From positions 1-55,999 of the forward strand of contig JAIVEQ010000028.1 of assembly GCA_023838465.1 (NCBI GenBank): 55,999 nt of DNA, in the 5' to 3' direction. Source of the DNA: Candidatus Thiodiazotropha sp. Its GTDB lineage: Bacteria > Pseudomonadota > Gammaproteobacteria > Chromatiales > Chromatiaceae. The position numbers and the translations under genes are program-made. The notes under the pieces were generated by a model. The model did no database searches, had not been told where the DNA came from, and saw only the letters and a list, made by a program, of their open reading frames with translations. Positions 39,270-48,655 of this stretch are shown here, piece by piece. Position 1 is the first letter of the stretch. Every line of letters begins with the position of its first letter.

Positions 39270-40235
39270 TTACTCAGTGCCGGCGTTGCCTAAAAGGGTC
39301 TTCGGTAAAGCAAACACCACCTCTTCAGCTTTCCCTTGAGTCTCTATCACTGATTCACATCCCCATGCCCTGAGTCTGTCGATAACGTTTTCCACCAGGA
39401 TTTCAGGTGCAGACGCACCGGCAGTGACACCAATATGATGCTTATCAACAAGCCAATCCGTGTCGATATCCTGTGCGCCATCGATGAGGTAGGCTGGTGG
39501 GCCGTGTTTCTCGGCGATTTCTCTGAGGCGATTGGAGTTCGAGCTGTTTGGTGAGCCGACCACCAGTACTAAATCACAGTTCCTGGCAAGCTCTTTGACG
39601 GCATCCTGTCTGTTCTGTGTGGCATAGCAGATATCATTTTTTTTCGGGCCGGTGATTTTAGGAAAACGATGCTGTAACGCTGAAATTATCTGTTGAGTAT
39701 CATCGATGGAGAGGGTTGTCTGGGTAACAAAGGCGATCTTTTCAGGGTTGCCGATCTCCAGTTGTTCTACATCATGGCGGGTAACCACCAAATGGATGCG
39801 TGCATAGGCGCTATCACCGGTGCATTGACCCATAGTGCCTTCAACTTCCGGGTGCCCTCTGTGGCCGATCAATATCACCTCATAACCATCACGGTATCGC
39901 CTGGCAACTTCAAGGTGAACCTTGGTAACCAGTGGGCAGGTGGCATCAAAGACCCTGAGTTGGCGTTGTTGTGCCTCTTCTCGCACGGCTTGAGAGACAC
40001 CGTGAGCACTGAATATGACGGTTTGACTATCTGGGACATCATCCAGTTGATCGACAAAAATTGCCCCTCGTTCTCGCAGGCTCTCGACTACAAAGCGATT
40101 GTGCACTACTTCATGACGCACATAGATGGGTGCACCGAGGAGTTCCAGAGCACGTTCGACAATTTCGATTGCTCGGTCAACGCCGGCACAAAAACCTCTT
40201 GGGTTGGCGAGAAATACCTGTTGTGTCTGATTCAT
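39270..40235 (-). CDS. ispH: 4-hydroxy-3-methylbut-2-enyl diphosphate reductase
   Basis: 321 residues. The last enzyme of the MEP isoprenoid pathway, holding a [4Fe-4S] cluster on three Cys: [11 protein letters not shown] (C17), FDATCPLV (about 101) and [10 protein letters not shown] (about 202). SAHGVS and [11 protein letters not shown] are also standard. The fkpB-ispH-minor-pilin order is as in Pseudomonas. Confidence 0.97.
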   Translation of the reverse strand: MNQTQQVFLANPRGFCAGVDRAIEIVERALELLGAPIYVRHEVVHNRFVVESLRERGAIFVDQLDDVPDSQTVIFSAHGVSQAVREEAQQRQLRVFDATCPLVTKVHLEVARRYRDGYEVILIGHRGHPEVEGTMGQCTGDSAYARIHLVVTRHDVEQLEIGNPEKIAFVTQTTLSIDDTQQIISALQHRFPKITGPKKNDICYATQNRQDAVKELARNCDLVLVVGSPNSSNSNRLREIAEKHGPPAYLIDGAQDIDTDWLVDKHHIGVTAGASAPEILVENVIDRLRAWGCESVIETQGKAEEVVFALPKTLLGNAGTE

Positions 40236-40285
40236 TGATTGAGGATTACTGAATGAGTGCTGTGAGCATCAGCATATCTAGCTAA

Positions 40286-40732
40286 CTAGGTGTGCTCAAC
40301 CTCTAGGATAGTGACCTTGTAGTTAAATTGCTTGCCGGACAGGGGGTGGTTGAAGTCAACCTGCACTTGCTTCACTTCAACTTTCAGTATGATGCCGGCA
40401 AGCTCCTCACCTTCAGGTGTGGTGAATGCGATGACTTCTCCTTCGCTGAGTTTCTGGTTAGTAGGAAAAGCATCAATATCCAGCCAATGAATCAGCTTCT
40501 CGTCTCTTGGTCCATAAACATCATCTCCGGAGACTATCAGGCATTGTTCATCCTCCGCATGTAGGCCCAGTAGCGCTAACTCCAGCATCTGTTCCATGGT
40601 GTTATCACCCAAGGTGAAATCCAGAGGGGTGTCCTGGTATGTCGAGACGATCTCAGTGTTATCAGGCAGGGTGAGTGCGAAGTGCATCTTGACCCGGCTG
40701 CCGGGGGCTATCTGTGGTTTTTTCTCAGGCAT
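40286..40732 (-). CDS. fkpB: FKBP-type peptidyl-prolyl isomerase FkpB (SlpA)
   Basis: 148 residues with the SlyD-like FKBP fold: SRVKMHFALTLPDNTEIVSTY, DFTLGDNTM, the inserted flap region with GDDVYGPRDE, and the terminal VDFNHPLSGKQFNYKVTILEV. No His-rich tail, so FkpB rather than SlyD. It precedes ispH by 50 bases in the same direction. In relatives lspA lies immediately upstream; it is absent here. Confidence 0.93.
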   Translation of the reverse strand: MPEKKPQIAPGSRVKMHFALTLPDNTEIVSTYQDTPLDFTLGDNTMEQMLELALLGLHAEDEQCLIVSGDDVYGPRDEKLIHWLDIDAFPTNQKLSEGEVIAFTTPEGEELAGIILKVEVKQVQVDFNHPLSGKQFNYKVTILEVEHT

Positions 40733-41695
40733 AGTGCATTACTCAACTACAGTCCGCTGCAAATCACGCAGCTGTGGTAATTCCAGGTTTAAGCGATCGG
40801 TATGTCATCGTCCAGTAAGCAACTCAATATTCAGCATGCATCATAGCGGATTTGCATTATTTTCATAAAGGTCTAACATTGTCTTCATCGGGAGGATTAA
40901 TAAAGAAATATACTGCTATGATAAATAAAGAAATTATACTTACTAGAGGGTTGCCTCTTTACGAGGTGCAAGAGGTTTCTCTACTCGATGCCATGTTACT
41001 TCTCAAGGGATATGGTAGCGCAGTCAGAGAATCATCCATCACACGAGCTGGAGAACGACTGAATATCCAAAGGAGAAACCGGACCACAAAGTCCGACTGG
41101 CCAATGACAGGCACTTGATAGAAACCTAAGGTTTCCAGATAGTTATACCTGTTCACCCACATACTTCACCAGCTAAGTTCCTACTTACCGGATCTTAGTA
41201 GCAGAATGAGTTAGGCAAGTATCTCCTGGGTGAAGAATAAGAAACCCAGAGAGGCGATCAAGACAGCGACAGCGGCATACTGGGCCAGGATACAGATTCC
41301 AGGCAAGTCGTTGCAGACCTTGTTAAATCGACAAAGCTTACAGTTTTTCAATGTGTTACCTCACAAACTACAGAGGTCGGCAGCTCATTTAAACGACATT
41401 GAGCCGACCGCTTTGTGGCTGTGCTACCAGATAGATCCTGATGGACTCAATTCCTATTCACTACGCTATTTGTCATCATCCCTGGTGCGTTGGCGGAAAT
41501 TCATCGTTATCAGGCTAAATCTTACAGCACCCAAGTCACAGTCATACTCGCATACTTTTTCCCATGGTGGAAGAATCCAATTCTGAAAGGAATTTCCAGG
41601 GGAAATTTAAGTATTTGTTTTTACTCAATTCGCTTTGATGAACCAACCGATCAGATTAACATGTCCTCAAATAGTAGTGATTTGTGGAGAGATGC
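40733..41695. other. Decayed, almost gene-free stretch
   Basis: About 960 bases. Frames of 88 codons (40852-41118) and 118 codons (41230-41586) exist but neither has a good ribosome site. A short palindrome (GAAACC-TAA-GGTTTC) lies at 41121-41135. The second half may hold an integrase remnant, listed separately. lspA, often beside fkpB, is not here. Confidence 0.5.
41230..41640 (+). pseudogene. Possible degraded tyrosine-recombinase N-terminus
   Basis: Frame one reads AAYWARIQIPGKSLQTLL ... LPHKLQRSAAHLNDI ... SYSLRYLSSSLVRWRKF; after a -1 shift near 41500 it continues HRYQAKSYSTQ ... WWKNPILKGISRG. The order helix-rich core, RW.KFH, then LKGI resembles the SAM-like core-binding domain of phage-type integrases. 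No catalytic domain follows before the next gene. A weak, by-eye assignment. Confidence 0.3.
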
Positions 41696-42028
41696 ATGTT
41701 GATTGAAGGTCCATTGAAGATAAGTGTATTGGATGATCCTGAGCAGCCAGGGCGTGAGTTGCATATCGATTTTACGTCAGAGTTTCAGTCACTTGAACAA
41801 AATGGACAGGCTGAATCCTTTTCTCAATATCTGCAGATCCTGCAACAGAATATCAATGTCCTCGAGGAGGCCGACCCGAATCGTGCCGGCATGCTGATTG
41901 TGCAACAGATCGCAGAGCAGTTGATGCCTCACCTTGCAAGCGGCGATCTTGAAATAGCTGAGACAATCATCGTTGAAATGGGGCGTGATCATGCCAGCGA
42001 CTCACTGATGAGTCTGCTCAATTCATGA
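41696..42028 (+). CDS. Hypothetical small acidic protein
   Basis: 110 residues from the ATG at 41696 after GGAGAG. No family recognised. It is acidic and mostly helical after a short beta-like start (IEGPLKISVLDD), with no signal peptide or Cys. Its stop overlaps the start of the thioredoxin-TPR gene by four bases, so the two are translationally coupled and probably functionally linked. Confidence 0.65.
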   Translation: MLIEGPLKISVLDDPEQPGRELHIDFTSEFQSLEQNGQAESFSQYLQILQQNINVLEEADPNRAGMLIVQQIAEQLMPHLASGDLEIAETIIVEMGRDHASDSLMSLLNS

Positions 42029-42888
42029 CAACACCCAGCTATATTCTCGAGGGCACAGCGGACAACTTCGATCGATTGGTATTGGAAAACTCCAAGCGTG
42101 GCCTAGTGATAGCTGATTTCTGGGCAACCTGGGTTGGGCCATCACTCAAGCAGCAACAGATCTTTATCGATCTTGCCCAGCGCTATGAGGGACGCTTTCT
42201 GTTGGTATCTATCAATACCGATGAGCAAAAAGCCCTGGCAGAGCGCTTCGGTGTTCGAAGTCTGCCCTCATTTAAGCTGTTCCGTCATGGCGATCTGGTC
42301 GGGGAGTATCATGGGGTACAACCTGAATCCGACTACCCGCGAATTATCAATGAGTATGTACAGAAACAGCTTGATAGCAGCAGTAGGGAAGCGATTGCGG
42401 CGTGGCAGTCGGGTGATCCGGAAAGGGCTTTGAAGATACTTGCAGAGGCGGTTGTCAATGATCCGCAGAACCTTTCTCTGCCGGCGCTGATGACCAAGAT
42501 TTTAATGCGCCAGGAGCGGTTCAGGGAGGCCTATGATCTATTGAGTGCACTACCTGAACAGGCACAGGAGGGGGTTGAGATACGTAACCTGATGGCTCAT
42601 CTTGATATCATTGTCACAGCAGAGGACGCAGATGAGCTTGAGGCAATTCAACGCCGATTGGAAGTGAACTCCAAGGATGCGGATACCCGCTATCAGCTTG
42701 CAGCTGTTACCCTGATAGGTGACGATCTGGAAGCAGCCCTTGATCTGTTACTCGATCTGGTACGCAATCATTCCACCTATCGTAACGGTATTGCTCGCAA
42801 AGCCATGCAGGCTGTTTTGGACCGGCTCGATGCCAAAGATGAGCAGGTGGCCCGTTACCGTCGCGAACTTTTCAGACTCAACTACTAA
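42025..42888 (+). CDS. Cysteine-free thioredoxin-TPR chaperone-like protein (CnoX/YbbN type)
   Basis: 287 residues. Residues 1-115 are a thioredoxin fold with DFWATWVGPS at 31-40 in place of the usual WCGPC, so both redox Cys are lost (V37, S40); the cis-Pro is kept in VRSLPSFKLF. Residues 125-287 are TPR-like helices (ALKILAEAVVNDPQN). This is the layout of CnoX/YbbN, a holdase that works with GroEL. I see no Cys anywhere in the protein, so a redox role is excluded. It precedes rimO by 12 bases. Confidence 0.85.
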   Translation: MTTPSYILEGTADNFDRLVLENSKRGLVIADFWATWVGPSLKQQQIFIDLAQRYEGRFLLVSINTDEQKALAERFGVRSLPSFKLFRHGDLVGEYHGVQPESDYPRIINEYVQKQLDSSSREAIAAWQSGDPERALKILAEAVVNDPQNLSLPALMTKILMRQERFREAYDLLSALPEQAQEGVEIRNLMAHLDIIVTAEDADELEAIQRRLEVNSKDADTRYQLAAVTLIGDDLEAALDLLLDLVRNHSTYRNGIARKAMQAVLDRLDAKDEQVARYRRELFRLNY

Positions 42889-42900
42889 AAACGAGAAGGC

Positions 42901-44241
42901 ATGTCAGAAGCACCCCCTCAAATCGGTTTTGTCAGTCTGGGTTGTCCCAAGAACCTGGTCGATTCTGAACATATTCTCAGTCGATTACGGGCCGAGGGCT
43001 ATCAGCTTTCAGCGAGTTATCAAGGTGCTGATCTAGTGGTCGTAAACACCTGCGGGTTTATTGATGCAGCAGTGGAGGAGTCCCTGGATGCAATCGGCGA
43101 GGCACTTCAGGAGAATGGCAGCGTCATCGTTACCGGTTGCCTGGGTAAGGATGAAGCACGTATTCGAGATGCCCATCCGCAGGTACTAGCGGTCACCGGG
43201 CCTCATGCCTATGATGCCGTGATGGATGCAGTCCATCAGCAGCTACCGGCGCCCCATGATCCTTTTACCAGTCTTGTACCACCTCAGGGCGTTAAATTGA
43301 CTCCCAGGCACTATGCCTATCTGAAAATCTCTGAAGGTTGCAACCACAGCTGTAGCTTTTGCATTATCCCAGATCTTCGTGGGCGGTTGGTTAGCCGGCC
43401 ATTCGGCGAAATCATGCTTGAGGCTCAGCGTCTGGTTGAATCGGGAGTGAGGGAGTTGCTGGTTGTCTCTCAAGATACCAGTGCCTATGGGGTGGATATC
43501 AAATACCGTCCCGATTTTTGGCAGGGCCATCCTGTTGCGTCAAGACTCAAAGATTTAGCTGTTGCCCTTGGAGAACTCCAGGCATGGATCAGAATGCACT
43601 ACGTTTATCCCTATCCCCATGTGGATGATCTGCTGCCGCTGATGGCAGAGGGCCATATCTTGCCCTACCTCGACATGCCGTTGCAGCATGGCAATGTACG
43701 TGTATTGCAAGCGATGAAACGTCCTGCAGCCACTGAAAGAGTATTGGCACGCATTGCGCGCTGGCGTCGGGAGTGTCCCGAACTCACCCTGCGCAGTACG
43801 TTTATTGTCGGCTTTCCAGGTGAAACGGAATCCGAGTTTGAGGAACTGCTTGAGTTTCTGGGTGAAGCGCAACTCGATCGGGTGGGTTGTTTCGCTTACT
43901 CACCCGTTAAAGGGGCACAGGCTAACGAACTGCCTGGTGCATTGCCCAATGAGGTCAGGGAAGAACGCCGTGCCCGATTCATGCAAAAGCAAACGGAGAT
44001 AAGTCGTCAGCGACTACAGGCCAAAATTGGCCAGGAGATGGTGGTCCTGGTTGATGAAGTAAGGGAGAAGCAGGTGGTGGCGCGAAGCCCGGCAGATGCT
44101 CCTGAGATTGATGGACGGGTTTTCATACCCGGTGCCTGGGAGTTGCAAACTGGGGATTTCATCGAAGTGCGTATCACGGATGCAACAGCCCATGACCTGC
44201 AGGCCGAACCAGTGGATATTGATGATGAAGAGGAGGGTTAG
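42901..44241 (+). CDS. rimO: Ribosomal protein S12 methylthiotransferase RimO
   Basis: 446 residues. The N-terminal methylthiotransferase domain has cluster Cys 15, 51 and 80 (SLGCPKN, NTCGF, TGCLG). The radical SAM motif is C147-NHS-C151-SF-C154, followed by [13 protein letters not shown], specific to RimO. A TRAM domain closes the C-terminus. It adds a methylthio group to an Asp of ribosomal protein S12. Last gene of the 41696-44241 unit. Confidence 0.96.
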   Translation: MSEAPPQIGFVSLGCPKNLVDSEHILSRLRAEGYQLSASYQGADLVVVNTCGFIDAAVEESLDAIGEALQENGSVIVTGCLGKDEARIRDAHPQVLAVTGPHAYDAVMDAVHQQLPAPHDPFTSLVPPQGVKLTPRHYAYLKISEGCNHSCSFCIIPDLRGRLVSRPFGEIMLEAQRLVESGVRELLVVSQDTSAYGVDIKYRPDFWQGHPVASRLKDLAVALGELQAWIRMHYVYPYPHVDDLLPLMAEGHILPYLDMPLQHGNVRVLQAMKRPAATERVLARIARWRRECPELTLRSTFIVGFPGETESEFEELLEFLGEAQLDRVGCFAYSPVKGAQANELPGALPNEVREERRARFMQKQTEISRQRLQAKIGQEMVVLVDEVREKQVVARSPADAPEIDGRVFIPGAWELQTGDFIEVRITDATAHDLQAEPVDIDDEEEG

Positions 44242-44307
44242 TCGATTAAAACCGGCGCTTCCCTGCGCCTCGCCAACCAGCTAAATAGGGTCGAAACCCC
44301 AATCTGG

Positions 44308-44344
44308 ATAGGGTGGTTCGCTAGAAAGCGGACCCACTATTTTT
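44308..44344 (+). terminator. Possible rho-independent terminator after rimO
   Basis: An interrupted stem with the core CGCT-AGAA-AGCG runs from 44308 to 44340, followed by TTTTT. It has bulges, so its strength is uncertain. It overlaps the last codons of the minus-strand DUF2892 gene. Confidence 0.4.
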
Positions 44345-44521
44345 GCCCAACTTCTTTAGAATTGTAGCCAATGGACAGAACCCCGTGAAGGCTGATTGTA
44401 GGAGATTAAGTCCGACAAATGCTGTAAAGAAGAGCCAATAAGGGTGGTGGTAGTGCGAAAGCGCTACACTCAACAGGATTACAAAGCCGGCAAAGGCGAG
44501 AACAATACGGTCGATATTCAT
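44321..44521 (-). CDS. Small DUF2892/YgaP-like membrane protein
   Basis: 66 residues with two membrane helices (about 7-22 and 28-45). [21 protein letters not shown] and [25 protein letters not shown] match the inner-membrane DUF2892 domain found alone or fused to rhodanese in YgaP. The conserved FTGFCP Cys is present. Function unknown, often near sulfur or thiol genes. Confidence 0.85.
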   Translation of the reverse strand: MNIDRIVLAFAGFVILLSVALSHYHHPYWLFFTAFVGLNLLQSAFTGFCPLATILKKLGKNSGSAF

Positions 44522-44675
44522 GGATTTGCCTCTAAACTATCAGTGTTGGTCCGTCATCATCCTGCTTATTCAGGTGTGATAATGACGGTATGAAGGATCG
44601 CCATTAACAGCCTACGATCAAAAAAGTGAGCGCTATATTAGCACTATCTAATATTAAGTCAAGGATGCTCCCACT

Positions 44676-46250
44676 ATGACCCCGAATGCCGAAGATCTGG
44701 ATCTGCAGCACCGTTTGATCCAGCAATTGCTAAAGAGTCCCGCGTGCTTCGGGCACACCCTTGATCAGGTCGAGCATATCGAGACCCATATCTCTCATCT
44801 ACTACTCGTAGGTGAGACTGTCTACAAGATCAAGAAACCACTCAACCTGGGCTTTCTTGATTTTTCGACCCTGGAGAAGCGGCGCTCATGTTGTGAGGAG
44901 GAGTTACGGCTCAATCGTCGTTTGGCACCTACACTCTATCTCGATGTTGTGGGCATCGGTGGCAGCATTGAACAACCGATAATGAATGCTGATAGCGGTA
45001 TTCTGGAATATGCGGTGAGAATGCGTCGTTTTCGCCAACAAGACCTGCTCAATATAACGCTACCAGACAGGGATATGATCGAACGCTTGGCCGTGTTGAT
45101 TGCAGACTTTCATCAAATGATTCCAGCTGCATCAGAGGAGATGCCCTACGGTAAACCCAACAATGTTTTTAAACCCATGGAAGAGAATTTCCAATTGATT
45201 CGAGGGTTAAAGCAACCCTTGCTTGAGATAGAGCGTCTCAACATACTGCAGACATGGACCGAGCAACAGGCAAGCGTATTAGAACCTCTCATGGAAGAGC
45301 GTTATCAATCGGGACATATCCGGGAGTGTCATGGTGATCTCCATTTGGGCAATATCGCTCTTTTCGAGGGACGTATAACCCCATTTGACGGTATTGAATT
45401 CAATCCCAACCTTCGCTGGATAGACACCCTTAGCGATATCGCCTTCTTGATTATGGATCTCCAGCATCGTGGGCTTAATCCTGACGCAGATCGGCTATTG
45501 AATGTTTACCTTGAACAGTCCGGAGACTATGCCGGTCTGTTACTGCTGCGTTTCTATCTGCTCTATCGCGCCATGGTACGGGCAAAGGTAACTGCTATCC
45601 GTGCCTCCCAAGAGGGCCTTCCCTATGAGGAACGGGAGCAGCTGCTGGTGGAGTACAGGAGCTTCCTTTCCCTGGCAGAATCGATAACTCGTCATCCCCC
45701 TGCATCCCTGATCATTACCCATGGCTACTCCGGGTCGGGTAAGAGTATCATCAGTGGCTGGTTAGCGGAACAGATGATGGCGATTCGTTTACGTTCGGAC
45801 ATTGAGCGAAAGCGACTATTTCCCGAACAAGGCGTTGCAGATGGAACAACAGCTTCAGAGCGCTACAGTGACAAGGCAACCCAAGTCACATATACCCATC
45901 TGATGGGGATGGCGAAACGGCTGCTACGGAATGGGTTTTCAGTCATCATCGATGCTACCTTCTTGGCCTATTGGCAACGTGAAATGTTCCTTCAGATGGC
46001 AGAGAGTCAGCAGGCTCCAATACTGATCATCGATTGTCAGGCACGTCAGACCCTATTGTATGATCGTATTAAGCACAGGAGTGAGCAGGGTAATGATCCC
46101 TCCGAGGCCGATCTGACAGTCCTTATGCATCAGCAACAGAGTTGTGAGCCATTAACGTCCTATGAACGTGAAAGAACGGTGACCGTCGACAGCGAACAGT
46201 TTCCCCCACCCGGGTTATTGGCTACCGTTTTGCAACGTTTAATGAGATAG
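44676..46250 (+). CDS. Two-domain kinase: aminoglycoside-phosphotransferase-like plus P-loop kinase
   Basis: 524 residues. The N-terminal 330 residues are an APH-like kinase with the catalytic loop HGDLHLGN at 219-226 and DGIEF as the metal site. The C-terminal part has Walker A GYSGSGKS at 350-357 and a Zeta/nucleoside-kinase-like domain with LRSDIERKRLF. This architecture is widespread in bacteria as bifunctional AAA-family ATPase/APH proteins; the substrate of either domain is not established. Drug resistance should not be assumed. A plain promoter region of 154 bases precedes it. Confidence 0.85.
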   Translation: MTPNAEDLDLQHRLIQQLLKSPACFGHTLDQVEHIETHISHLLLVGETVYKIKKPLNLGFLDFSTLEKRRSCCEEELRLNRRLAPTLYLDVVGIGGSIEQPIMNADSGILEYAVRMRRFRQQDLLNITLPDRDMIERLAVLIADFHQMIPAASEEMPYGKPNNVFKPMEENFQLIRGLKQPLLEIERLNILQTWTEQQASVLEPLMEERYQSGHIRECHGDLHLGNIALFEGRITPFDGIEFNPNLRWIDTLSDIAFLIMDLQHRGLNPDADRLLNVYLEQSGDYAGLLLLRFYLLYRAMVRAKVTAIRASQEGLPYEEREQLLVEYRSFLSLAESITRHPPASLIITHGYSGSGKSIISGWLAEQMMAIRLRSDIERKRLFPEQGVADGTTASERYSDKATQVTYTHLMGMAKRLLRNGFSVIIDATFLAYWQREMFLQMAESQQAPILIIDCQARQTLLYDRIKHRSEQGNDPSEADLTVLMHQQQSCEPLTSYERERTVTVDSEQFPPPGLLATVLQRLMR

Positions 46251-46290
46251 AATCAGCCATTCCAAGTCTTTCGATTGAATAGGTTTCAAG

Positions 46291-46617
46291 ATGCGATTTC
46301 CTCAACTCAAGATAGGCCAGCGATTCGAGTATCAAAGTAAGACATACACAAAGACAGGCCCCTTGACTGCCAGTAAGGAAGGTACAGGTGCCAGTAGTAT
46401 GATCAGACGTTCTGCTAAAGTGACGCTATTGGATGGCTCTGGTTCAGTAGAGTGTGTTAAGCAATCAAAGCAAAATTATAGTCGGGAAGAGGTAGTCAAT
46501 TTGTGTCGAGAGTTCAAATTAAACCTGTGTAAGAGATTAGAAAATATTGCATCTCAGCAAGGAGAACTACAAATCGAACAGGTCCTTTCGAATATAGAAT
46601 CTATTGATATCGATTGA
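46291..46617 (+). CDS. Hypothetical protein
   Basis: 108 residues, 40 bases after the kinase gene. I do not recognise a family. The first 60 residues look beta-rich (LKIGQRFEYQSKTYTKTGPL), the rest helical. Three Cys (about 55, 72, 80). No signal peptide or membrane segment. The weak ribosome site and spacing leave it open whether it is in the kinase operon. Confidence 0.55.
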   Translation: MRFPQLKIGQRFEYQSKTYTKTGPLTASKEGTGASSMIRRSAKVTLLDGSGSVECVKQSKQNYSREEVVNLCREFKLNLCKRLENIASQQGELQIEQVLSNIESIDID

Positions 46618-46756
46618 ATATGATTATCAACATAATGAGGTTGCGTATAACGTTTTTTATATGGTTAGTAAAAATCGTAGCTAGCCTGAATGACAAATAC
46701 TATAAACTCATCGAAAGATATATGGGTTCTTCCCCAGATCGGGTGGGCGACACCGA

Positions 46757-46783
46757 TGTAGGGTGCGGCAGGGCCACACCCTA
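46757..46783. repeat. Third copy of the TGTAGGGTGCGG palindrome
   Basis: TGTAGGGTGCGGCAGGGCC starts at 46757. TAGGGTG (46759-46765) pairs with CACCCTA (46777-46783) across an 11-base loop. GGTGCGGCAGGG is the exact reverse complement of 12 bases at 27542-27553. It lies between the orphan gene and the DsrE gene. Confidence 0.55.
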
Positions 46784-46809
46784 AAATAATATGCGTTTCT
46801 AGACGGGGA

Positions 46810-47286
46810 CTAGGGTTTGATATAGGTATATCCTTCGGCCTGGAGTTTGGCCAGTTCAGCGACACCACTCGGTACTACATCTGAATCTGATGTGTCATAG
46901 AGATGCTCAGTCAGAATGACCTTCTTGCCTTTTAATGTGTTGGCACAAACATGGAAGCCGACACCCTGTTCCTTCAGTCCGGATATTTTGGCCTGTATTT
47001 CGTCTGTGGCATTTCCAAGCGCTAATTTGGTCTCCATTGCGGCATCAGGCTCAAGCAGTAGACTCACGCCCTTGCCATGTAAAACCACCTTCAGTTCCAG
47101 GTTTTCCGCCCCGACGGCATTGATATGATTCTGGATGTTACGTAAAGCACCAGCCTGGGTTTTAGGGTTATCATAATTTATATGGTAGACAACCTTCTGC
47201 TTGCCGTAGGAGCCGGCCATGGCAACGCTCACTACCAGCATGCCTATAAAACTCATCAAAATTTTTGACATTCGACCTGTATTCAT
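46810..47286 (-). CDS. Periplasmic DsrE-like protein
   Basis: 158 residues. A signal peptide (about residues 1-25, ending VAMA-GS) exports it. The mature part is the DsrE/DsrF-like alpha/beta fold: KVVYHINYDNP, LELKVVLHGKGVSLLL, then FHVCANTLKGK with a single Cys at 114, the position used for sulfur transfer or thiol sensing in the family. The C-terminus SGVAELAKLQAEGYTYIKP resembles the end of the neighbouring anti-sigma protein. It lies 74 bases downstream of that gene in the same direction. Confidence 0.85.
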   Translation of the reverse strand: MNTGRMSKILMSFIGMLVVSVAMAGSYGKQKVVYHINYDNPKTQAGALRNIQNHINAVGAENLELKVVLHGKGVSLLLEPDAAMETKLALGNATDEIQAKISGLKEQGVGFHVCANTLKGKKVILTEHLYDTSDSDVVPSGVAELAKLQAEGYTYIKP

Positions 47287-47360
47287 CTTTTAATCCTCAT
47301 CTTGGTAATAGACTCAGTGTGTTTTCAAGTGCTACGAAACAACTGATTTTTTGTAGTGCA

Positions 47361-48104
47361 TCAAACCTGAATGTATACCCAACCCTCTTTTTGCCTGCGT
47401 ACCACATATGCAACGCCTGACTCCGTAACAACCACATCCGGTATAAGGACAACTTCGATGCCTTTTTCCACCTTCAATCTGTTGATCGTGTTTTGACAGG
47501 CGACAAAGGTAAGCATGGGATAGTCTCTTACCATTCGTGCAATTCGGTCACTTTCTGTTGTCAATTTTGAACGTAATAGACCGAGGCCATCGCTATGGGC
47601 CACGACTTCGACACGTACAGTCTCACCCCGCGAAAAAAAATCGAGCATCAAACTTTCCACTTCATCCAACAACTCTCCAGCACTGACCTGTCTGATGTTC
47701 TGGACATGAAACACAACGCGCATCTCCTCATCTTCAGCTTTAGCAGGACGTTGTCCCTTTCCCTGTGGATCCAGCAGAACAACTCGATCTGCGCTACTCG
47801 TGGTAATCAATGGCGAGCTGTACTGCAGCATCACTGCTGATCCAATGAGCAACAACACAGTTGCGGCTATGGCCAGTGGTATTCGCATGGAGGTTTTTAA
47901 TTTCGCAGACTGAGGGGGAGATGTTGGTTCTGCATAAGCGAGTTGTACTGACGCCTTCATATTGCGCAGCTGGTATAGTTCAGTGGCTGCTTCCTCATCA
48001 TTTTTGATCTGCTGTAGCATTTCAGCCTGTTCATTGGGAGAAAATTGCTGATCAGCAAGTGCATTGAGTATCTCTTCCGAGAAAGTCTCTCCATACTTTT
48101 TCAT
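47361..48104 (-). CDS. Membrane anti-sigma factor with a C-terminal DsrE-like domain
   Basis: 247 residues. Residues 1-60 are a short helical, acidic domain like cytoplasmic anti-sigma regions (no zinc motif); one membrane segment lies at about 74-95; residues 125-247 have the DsrE pattern: RVVFHVQNI, VRVEVVAHSDGLGLL, LTFVACQNTI with Cys 203, and SGVAYVVRRQKEGWVYIQV. The last three elements align one by one with the free DsrE protein next door. The start overlaps the sigma gene stop by four bases. The likely job is to hold the sigma factor until the periplasmic domain perceives a signal; this is inference. Confidence 0.7.
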   Translation of the reverse strand: MKKYGETFSEEILNALADQQFSPNEQAEMLQQIKNDEEAATELYQLRNMKASVQLAYAEPTSPPQSAKLKTSMRIPLAIAATVLLLIGSAVMLQYSSPLITTSSADRVVLLDPQGKGQRPAKAEDEEMRVVFHVQNIRQVSAGELLDEVESLMLDFFSRGETVRVEVVAHSDGLGLLRSKLTTESDRIARMVRDYPMLTFVACQNTINRLKVEKGIEVVLIPDVVVTESGVAYVVRRQKEGWVYIQV

Positions 48105-48646
48105 TTAACTCTCCGTATTCCGGTGGGCACTTCTGTTTTGTCACCGGTTTCTAAAAGCTCCCGTAATCTCCGGCGGGAACGGCTCAGCCGGCTCATAACA
48201 GTACCAATCGGAATGCCCATGGCATCTGCCACCTGGGAATAGGACAATTCCATCAGATCAACAAGTGTTAAGACCATGCGTTGATCTTCCGGTAGGTGGG
48301 AGACAGCATCACGCACTCGTTGAATATCATTACCACGATTAATGTTATCGAGTGTGTTATCAACTCCAACCAACTCATCATTATCGATATCCAAATGATC
48401 CTGTTTCCGTCTATGGGAATCCCGGTGGAGATTCACCATTATGCTTGACAACCATGGCAGAAGCTTTTCCGCATCCTGTAACTGTTTGCTATGCTCCAGC
48501 GCTTTGGCCCAGGTCTCCTGAACTAAATCCTGAGCTTTATCCACATCATGACACCATGACCACGCAAGCCTGTAGAGTCTTGGGTTCAGTTCGTTATAGC
48601 GTTTTCTGATTGCCTTGGCTGGACCAAATAGAATCATTGTCGTCAT
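48101..48646 (-). CDS. ECF-type RNA polymerase sigma factor
   Basis: 181 residues from the ATG at 48646, close behind GGAG; a TTG at 48655 and an ATG at 48637 are alternatives. Region 2 is seen in LYRLAWSWCHDVDKAQDLVQETWAKAL and region 4 in LPEDQRMVLTLVDLMELSYSQVADAMGIPIGTVMSRLSR-type sequence. Only these two regions are present, as in ECF factors. Translationally coupled to the anti-sigma gene. Confidence 0.93.
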   Translation of the reverse strand: MTTMILFGPAKAIRKRYNELNPRLYRLAWSWCHDVDKAQDLVQETWAKALEHSKQLQDAEKLLPWLSSIMVNLHRDSHRRKQDHLDIDNDELVGVDNTLDNINRGNDIQRVRDAVSHLPEDQRMVLTLVDLMELSYSQVADAMGIPIGTVMSRLSRSRRRLRELLETGDKTEVPTGIRRVK

Positions 48647-48655
48647 TAACTCCAA

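Noticed and set aside
44676..46250. Aminoglycoside resistance gene
   Set aside because: The APH-like fold is fused to a P-loop kinase in a known housekeeping-type architecture; no resistance context is seen.
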